Shown here: positions 33,753 to 36,922 of the stretch, one piece after another | Position numbering within the stretch: position 1 is the first letter of the stretch | How the letters are laid out: every line of letters starts with the position of its first letter | Assembly (NCBI GenBank): GCA_947363565.1 | Contig: CANAPP010000029.1 | Coordinates: 1-36,922 of the forward strand | Length of the DNA: 36,922 bases | Direction: 5' to 3' | Origin: an uncultured Lachnospiraceae bacterium | GTDB taxonomy: Bacteria; Bacillota; Clostridia; Lachnospirales; Lachnospiraceae | Program-made: the position numbers and the translations under genes | Notes under the pieces: model-generated | The model's input: only the letters and a program-made list of their open reading frames with translations | What the model was told of the DNA's origin: nothing | Database searches by the model: none

Positions 33753-34811
33753 ATGAGCAAAATGAAAGCAGGAGTAGTACACGCAAGGGAGGATATCCGG
33801 TTTGAGGATATCGAAAAGCCGGTGCCGGGCGAAGGACAGGTACTTATCAAAGTAAAGTATACCGGAATCTGCGGCTCGGATGTGCCGAGGGTAAACGGGG
33901 ATGCCTGTCACTTTTTCCCCAATGTGCTGGGGCATGAATTTTCCGGGACAGTAGAAGAGACCGGAGCTGGCGTCACTTCCTTAAAGGCAGGAGACCGTGT
34001 GGCAGGAGTGCCTCTTGTGCCTTGCATGAAGTGCGAGGACTGCCAGAAAGGGAACTATTCCCTGTGCAAGAATTACAGCTTTATCGGCTCCAGGGAATTC
34101 GGCAGCTTTGCGGAGTATGTGGTAGTTCCGGAGAAAAATGCGGTGAAATTCGAGGAGGAAGTGTCTTTTGAGCAGGGCGCGTTTTTCGAGCCTGCAACCG
34201 TGGCGCTCCACGGGCTTAAGAGGGTTCCCTATGAGGGCGGCAAGACGGTAGCCGTCTTAGGCGGCGGAACCATCGGCATGTTCGTGATGCAGTGGGCGAA
34301 AATCTTCGGCGCCGCGGAGGCAGTCGTATTTGACATCGAGCCTTCCCGCCTGGAGCTTGGGATGCGCCTGGGGGCGACAGCCGGCATCAACACGCTGGAA
34401 AAAGACTTTATGGAAAAGGCAATGGAGCTGACGGAAGGAAGAGGCTTTGACTATGTGTTTGAGACGGCGGGCAATACGATTACGATGAAGATGGCATTCG
34501 AGCTGGCGGCAAACAAGGCGAATGTATGCTTTGTAGGCACTCCCACGAAGGATTTGAGTTTTACGGTGAAAGAGTGGGAGAATATGAACCGCAAGGAATT
34601 CACCCTCACCGGCTCCTGGATGTCTTACAGCGCACCGTTCCCGGGGCAGGAGTGGAAGGCGGTAGCCCATTATTTCAAGACCGGGGATTTGAAATTTGAC
34701 GAGTCGTTTATCTATAAAAAAGTACCCCTTGAAAAAATCGCGGACGCGTTCGAATGGTATAAGACACCCGGAACGGTAAAGGGCAAGATACTGATTGACA
34801 GTGAGCAGTAA
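33753..34811 (+). CDS. gatD: Galactitol-1-phosphate 5-dehydrogenase-like zinc dehydrogenase
   Basis: This is a cytoplasmic MDR enzyme that oxidises galactitol-1-phosphate to D-tagatose-6-phosphate with NAD+. It has 352 residues (E. coli GatD 346). The catalytic zinc ligands are Cys40, His61, Glu62 and Glu146. The structural cysteines are 91, 94, 97 and 105. The cofactor motif is GGGTIG (170-175), with Asp194. Sequence resemblance to GatD is distinctive: 'GICGSDVPRV', 'LGHEFSGTVE', 'YSFIGSREFGSFAEYVVV' and 'LTGSWMSYSAPFPGQEW'. It is in one operon with gatY and gatZ, which supports the name. Another hexitol phosphate as substrate is possible. Confidence 0.87.
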   Translation: MSKMKAGVVHAREDIRFEDIEKPVPGEGQVLIKVKYTGICGSDVPRVNGDACHFFPNVLGHEFSGTVEETGAGVTSLKAGDRVAGVPLVPCMKCEDCQKGNYSLCKNYSFIGSREFGSFAEYVVVPEKNAVKFEEEVSFEQGAFFEPATVALHGLKRVPYEGGKTVAVLGGGTIGMFVMQWAKIFGAAEAVVFDIEPSRLELGMRLGATAGINTLEKDFMEKAMELTEGRGFDYVFETAGNTITMKMAFELAANKANVCFVGTPTKDLSFTVKEWENMNRKEFTLTGSWMSYSAPFPGQEWKAVAHYFKTGDLKFDESFIYKKVPLEKIADAFEWYKTPGTVKGKILIDSEQ

Positions 34812-34817
34812 GGGAAA

Positions 34818-34911
34818 GGGCAGGGCTTTGCCCGGCAGCGAGGAGTGAAAGGCAGGGCAGGGTCTTGCCCGGCAGCGAAAGTAAGAGGCGGGGCAGGGCT
34901 TTGCCCGGCAG
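34818..34911 (+). repeat. Three tandem hairpin repeats between gatD and gatZ
   Basis: The unit GGGCAGGGCTTTGCCCGGCA or a close variant starts at 34818, 34855 and 34891 (spacing 37 and 36 bases). In each unit GGGCA pairs with TGCCC to form a short stable hairpin. The gap has no other gene; an open frame through it (start TTG 34865) is not credible because the real gatZ start is at 34946. Possibly a REP-like element, or an mRNA stabiliser or attenuator. Confidence 0.85.
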
Positions 34912-34945
34912 TAACAGACAGAACAGGATATATGGAGGAAGAGAC

Positions 34946-36247
34946 ATGGCGGCAGTCCATCCGCTCCACAAGATGGTGGAGCAAAGAAGAAACGGTGAGA
35001 AGGTAGGAATCCCATCCTACTGCAGCGCGAATAAATATGTGCTGGAGGCAGCCCTTGAGAGGGCGAAAGCGTCCAAACGCCCGGTGCTTATCGAGGCGAC
35101 GGCAAACCAGGTGAATCAGTTCGGAGGATATACGGGAATGCGCCCGAAGGACTTTAAAGCTCTCGTGACCGGAATGGCAGAGAGCCTGGGCGTGGATGAA
35201 AGCCTCCTGATTCTTGCGGGAGACCATCTCGGGCCGCTCACTTGGAGCGACGAGCCGGAAAAAGAGGCGATGAAGAAAGCGGAGGATTTGGTCCGTGAGT
35301 TCGTGGAGGCAGGATTTACAAAGATTCATCTGGATACGAGCATGAAACTGGGAGATGATTCGAAGACAGAGATGCTGGCGACAGAGGTCATCGCAAGGAG
35401 AGGCGTGAGGCTTTATAAGGCATGTATGGATTCCTATGAAAAGGTGAAGGCGGCGAACCCGGATGCCATGCGCCCGGTGTTCATCATCGGGAGCGAGGTT
35501 CCGATTCCAGGCGGAGCGCAGGAGGCGGAAGAGGGTATAAACGTCACCAGGCCGGAAGATTTCCGTGACACCGTGGACACATACAAACGCATTTTCGCGG
35601 AAGAAGGGGCGCAGGACGCATGGGATGACGTTATCGCGGTTGTGGTGCAGCCGGGCGTGGAGTTTGGCGACGCGCAGGTATTTTACTATGACCGGGATGA
35701 TGCGAAAGCTCTGTGCGAAAGCCTTAAGGATTATCCGGAGATTGTCTTCGAGGGGCATTCCACGGATTACCAGAACAGGAAGTGCTTAAAGGAGATGGTG
35801 GAGGACGGGATTGCCATCTTGAAAGTAGGCCCGGCGCTTACCTTTGGCTTGAGGGAATCCCTCTTTGCCCTGAGCAGGGTGGAGGAAGAGCTGGTTCCCG
35901 AAGAAAGAAGGGCGCGCTTTGAGGACGTTCTGATCGACGCTATGCTGGAAGAGCCAAAAAATTGGAAGAAACACTACCATGGCAGCGAGGGTGAGATAGC
36001 CTTTGCAAGAAAATACAGCTACTCTGACCGGTGCCGGTATTACATCGGAGATGATAAGGTCCAGGGGGCAATCGATAAGCTGATTGGGAATCTTTCGGAA
36101 ATAGAGATTCCGATGAACATTATCCACCAGTATCTTCCGAAACAGTATGATAAGATTGTGAGCGGGGAGCTTGCTAAGACGCCGCTTGCGATGATAAAGG
36201 ACGGGGTCGCGCAGTATATGGAAGATTATGAGTATGCGGCGTACTAA
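34946..36247 (+). CDS. gatZ: Tagatose-1,6-bisphosphate aldolase accessory subunit GatZ/KbaZ
   Basis: GatZ/KbaZ is needed for full activity and stability of the GatY/KbaY aldolase and is considered a non-catalytic or chaperone-like subunit. This protein has 433 residues (E. coli GatZ 420). Family marks are 'GIPSYCSANKYVLEAAL', 'IEATANQVNQFGGYTGM', 'LAGDHLGPL', 'FTKIHLDTSM', 'IIGSEVPIPGGAQE', 'FEGHSTDYQ' and 'LKVGPALTFGLRE'. The ATG at 34946 has GGAGG at 34934-34938. It is the last gene of the block, and a structured region and a terminator follow. It is separated from gatY by a kinase and gatD, unlike the enterobacterial order. Confidence 0.93.
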   Translation: MAAVHPLHKMVEQRRNGEKVGIPSYCSANKYVLEAALERAKASKRPVLIEATANQVNQFGGYTGMRPKDFKALVTGMAESLGVDESLLILAGDHLGPLTWSDEPEKEAMKKAEDLVREFVEAGFTKIHLDTSMKLGDDSKTEMLATEVIARRGVRLYKACMDSYEKVKAANPDAMRPVFIIGSEVPIPGGAQEAEEGINVTRPEDFRDTVDTYKRIFAEEGAQDAWDDVIAVVVQPGVEFGDAQVFYYDRDDAKALCESLKDYPEIVFEGHSTDYQNRKCLKEMVEDGIAILKVGPALTFGLRESLFALSRVEEELVPEERRARFEDVLIDAMLEEPKNWKKHYHGSEGEIAFARKYSYSDRCRYYIGDDKVQGAIDKLIGNLSEIEIPMNIIHQYLPKQYDKIVSGELAKTPLAMIKDGVAQYMEDYEYAAY

Positions 36248-36256
36248 GGGCTCGGG

Positions 36257-36394
36257 GAGTTACTGTTCATGCAGGACTTTGCATTTACTGCAAAGTCCGT
36301 AAGAAGGTGATTCAAGAGTGAACAAATCCTATTCACGAAGTGAATTTTTGATGGATTTGCGAAGGTTATTGAGAACGAAGTGAACAGTAACCTC
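36257..36394 (+). ncRNA. Candidate structured RNA or palindromic repeat after gatZ
   Basis: The outer stem TTACTGTTCA (36260-36269) pairs exactly with TGAACAGTAA (36381-36390), extended by GAG/CTC with one bulge. Inside are two further hairpins. One is GGACTTTGCA (36274-36283) with TGCAAAGTCC (36289-36298). The other has CAAATCC (36323-36329) with GGATTTG (36353-36359), enclosing ATTCAC/GTGAAT (36331-36345). Together they make a three-way-junction shape. No second copy is seen in this window. It may be a dispersed repeat or an mRNA 3' structure. Confidence 0.5.
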
Positions 36395-36426
36395 AGGAGA
36401 ATGACAGGGAGAAATCCTGACAGGTG

Positions 36427-36478
36427 CGGCAGTTCTGTTTGTTTCTATATGTGTAGAAACAGGCGGAACTGCCGTTAA
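36427..36478 (+). terminator. Probable terminator of the rhaB-gatZ block
   Basis: CGGCAGTTC (36427-36435) pairs with GAACTGCCG (36466-36474), and an inner TTTCTA/TAGAAA pairing extends the hairpin. The tail (TTAAAATTT) is moderately T-rich. Confidence 0.75.
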
Positions 36479-36922
36479 AATTTCCTGCGGTTGGATTTTC
36501 TTGATTTTCTTTTCAAAATCGCATACATTGTGATTGTATTGTCACCCGGAACAAAAGAGATTTTGAAGGTTTTGGTATTCCTGCGTTTACTCCGGCGGAA
36601 ATTCTCTTGCAAATCATGTAATATATATTTCATGGAAATTTTTCTATCGTCTGCCTGCTCATTATTTTTCTCGTTTATAGATTCCTCCTGACATTATCTA
36701 TATAATTGAGATTACCACAAAAAATGGTAATGCCTGCTAATTTGTGGATGACATAAATTGGACATATGATGGCAATATGGATGAGTATTCCTTTTCGGAT
36801 AAAGTGCCTGTGGGGATTTATGTAGGGGATTTGGAGATTGATTTTTCGGAAATGTCATAAAATTATAATATGATGCTGGGGTCAAAAGCCCAACTACCGA
36901 ACCTTGAAAATTTAATATTTTA
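36475..36922. other. Gene-poor end of the window
   Basis: No intact gene is supported. A 66-codon open frame at 36491-36691 includes 'IVIVLSPGTKEIL', which faintly recalls the Uma2 'VVEILSPATRK' motif and may be decayed Uma2 coding sequence. The Uma2 remnant at 36741-36860 follows. After it, TATAAT (36865-36870 region) and a GGGGTCAAAAGC stretch lead to the window edge, with an ACCTTGAAAATTTAAT segment that could belong to a leader of something beyond. Confidence 0.5.
36741..36860 (+). pseudogene. C-terminal remnant of a Uma2-family gene
   Basis: An open stretch without a start (in-frame stop at 36738-36740) ends in 'FSDKVPVGIYVGDLEIDFSEMS'-like residues and a TAA. This resembles the C-terminus of the intact Uma2 protein at 7526-8317 ('FDAKIPVGIFGGKCEVDFAE'). 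Only about 39 residues of an expected ~190 remain, and the upstream part is missing or scrambled, so it is a decayed gene. Confidence 0.55.

Noticed and set aside
34865-34945. TTG-initiated extension of gatZ
   Set aside because: It would translate the hairpin repeats; GGAGG and the ATG at 34946 give the proper GatZ start.
34712-35758. A 348-codon minus-strand frame opposite gatZ and the hairpin repeats
   Set aside because: It is a shadow of gatZ; its periodic Cys/Pro stretch comes from the tandem hairpins.

Overview
The window looks like chromosomal DNA of a gut Lachnospiraceae (Clostridia), moderate in GC. Supporting signs are a single-chain pyruvate:ferredoxin oxidoreductase, Gram-positive lipoprotein signals, strong AGGAGG ribosome sites, AT-rich sigma-A promoters and many sugar and polyol genes. 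The species cannot be named from the sequence alone. Almost everything is on the + strand, except a two-gene minus-strand island at 11.06-15.28 kb.

Layout. 1-651: 3' end of pyruvate:ferredoxin oxidoreductase. 825-5038: an AraC regulator and a three-gene sugar ABC importer (lipoprotein plus MalF- and MalG-type permeases, no ATPase). 5300-7384: an APC permease with two C-terminal RCK_C domains. 7526-8317: an HTH-Uma2 nuclease-fold protein. 8405-10795: a ROK repressor and a sorbitol-type zinc dehydrogenase. 11058-15281 (minus): a D-allulose/D-tagatose 3-epimerase and a 1092-residue DUF5107-TPR protein. Two copies of a ~200-nt imperfect palindrome bracket this island. 15651-18825: an AraC regulator, a zinc dehydrogenase and an M24-fold protein lacking its metal-binding aspartates.

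19183-36247 is a large polyol/ketose catabolic region in three transcription blocks. Block 1: SDR dehydrogenase plus a ribose-type ABC importer. Block 2, after a second ROK repressor: FGGY kinase plus a mannitol-dehydrogenase-family enzyme. Block 3: rhamnulokinase, class II ketose-1-phosphate aldolase, DeoR regulator, GatY-type aldolase, second FGGY kinase, GatD-type dehydrogenase and GatZ/KbaZ. No PTS gene is present, so the substrate probably enters unphosphorylated by the ABC importer. It would then be oxidised and/or phosphorylated, and cleaved either as ketose-1-phosphate or as tagatose-1,6-bisphosphate.

The most interesting signals are non-coding. (i) The two ~200-nt palindromes differ by paired, compensating substitutions, which points to a conserved structure. 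(ii) A 17-bp near-palindromic operator of the form TATAAAAnnnWTTWTA lies 9-12 nt downstream of the -10 box at three separate promoters (epimerase, SDR/ABC, kinase/polyol dehydrogenase). It ties the pieces into one candidate regulon, probably under a ROK repressor. (iii) Two of these promoters also share an element 46-47 bp upstream of the -35 box. The last ~675 bases hold no intact gene, only a multi-stem palindrome, a terminator and a decayed Uma2 remnant.
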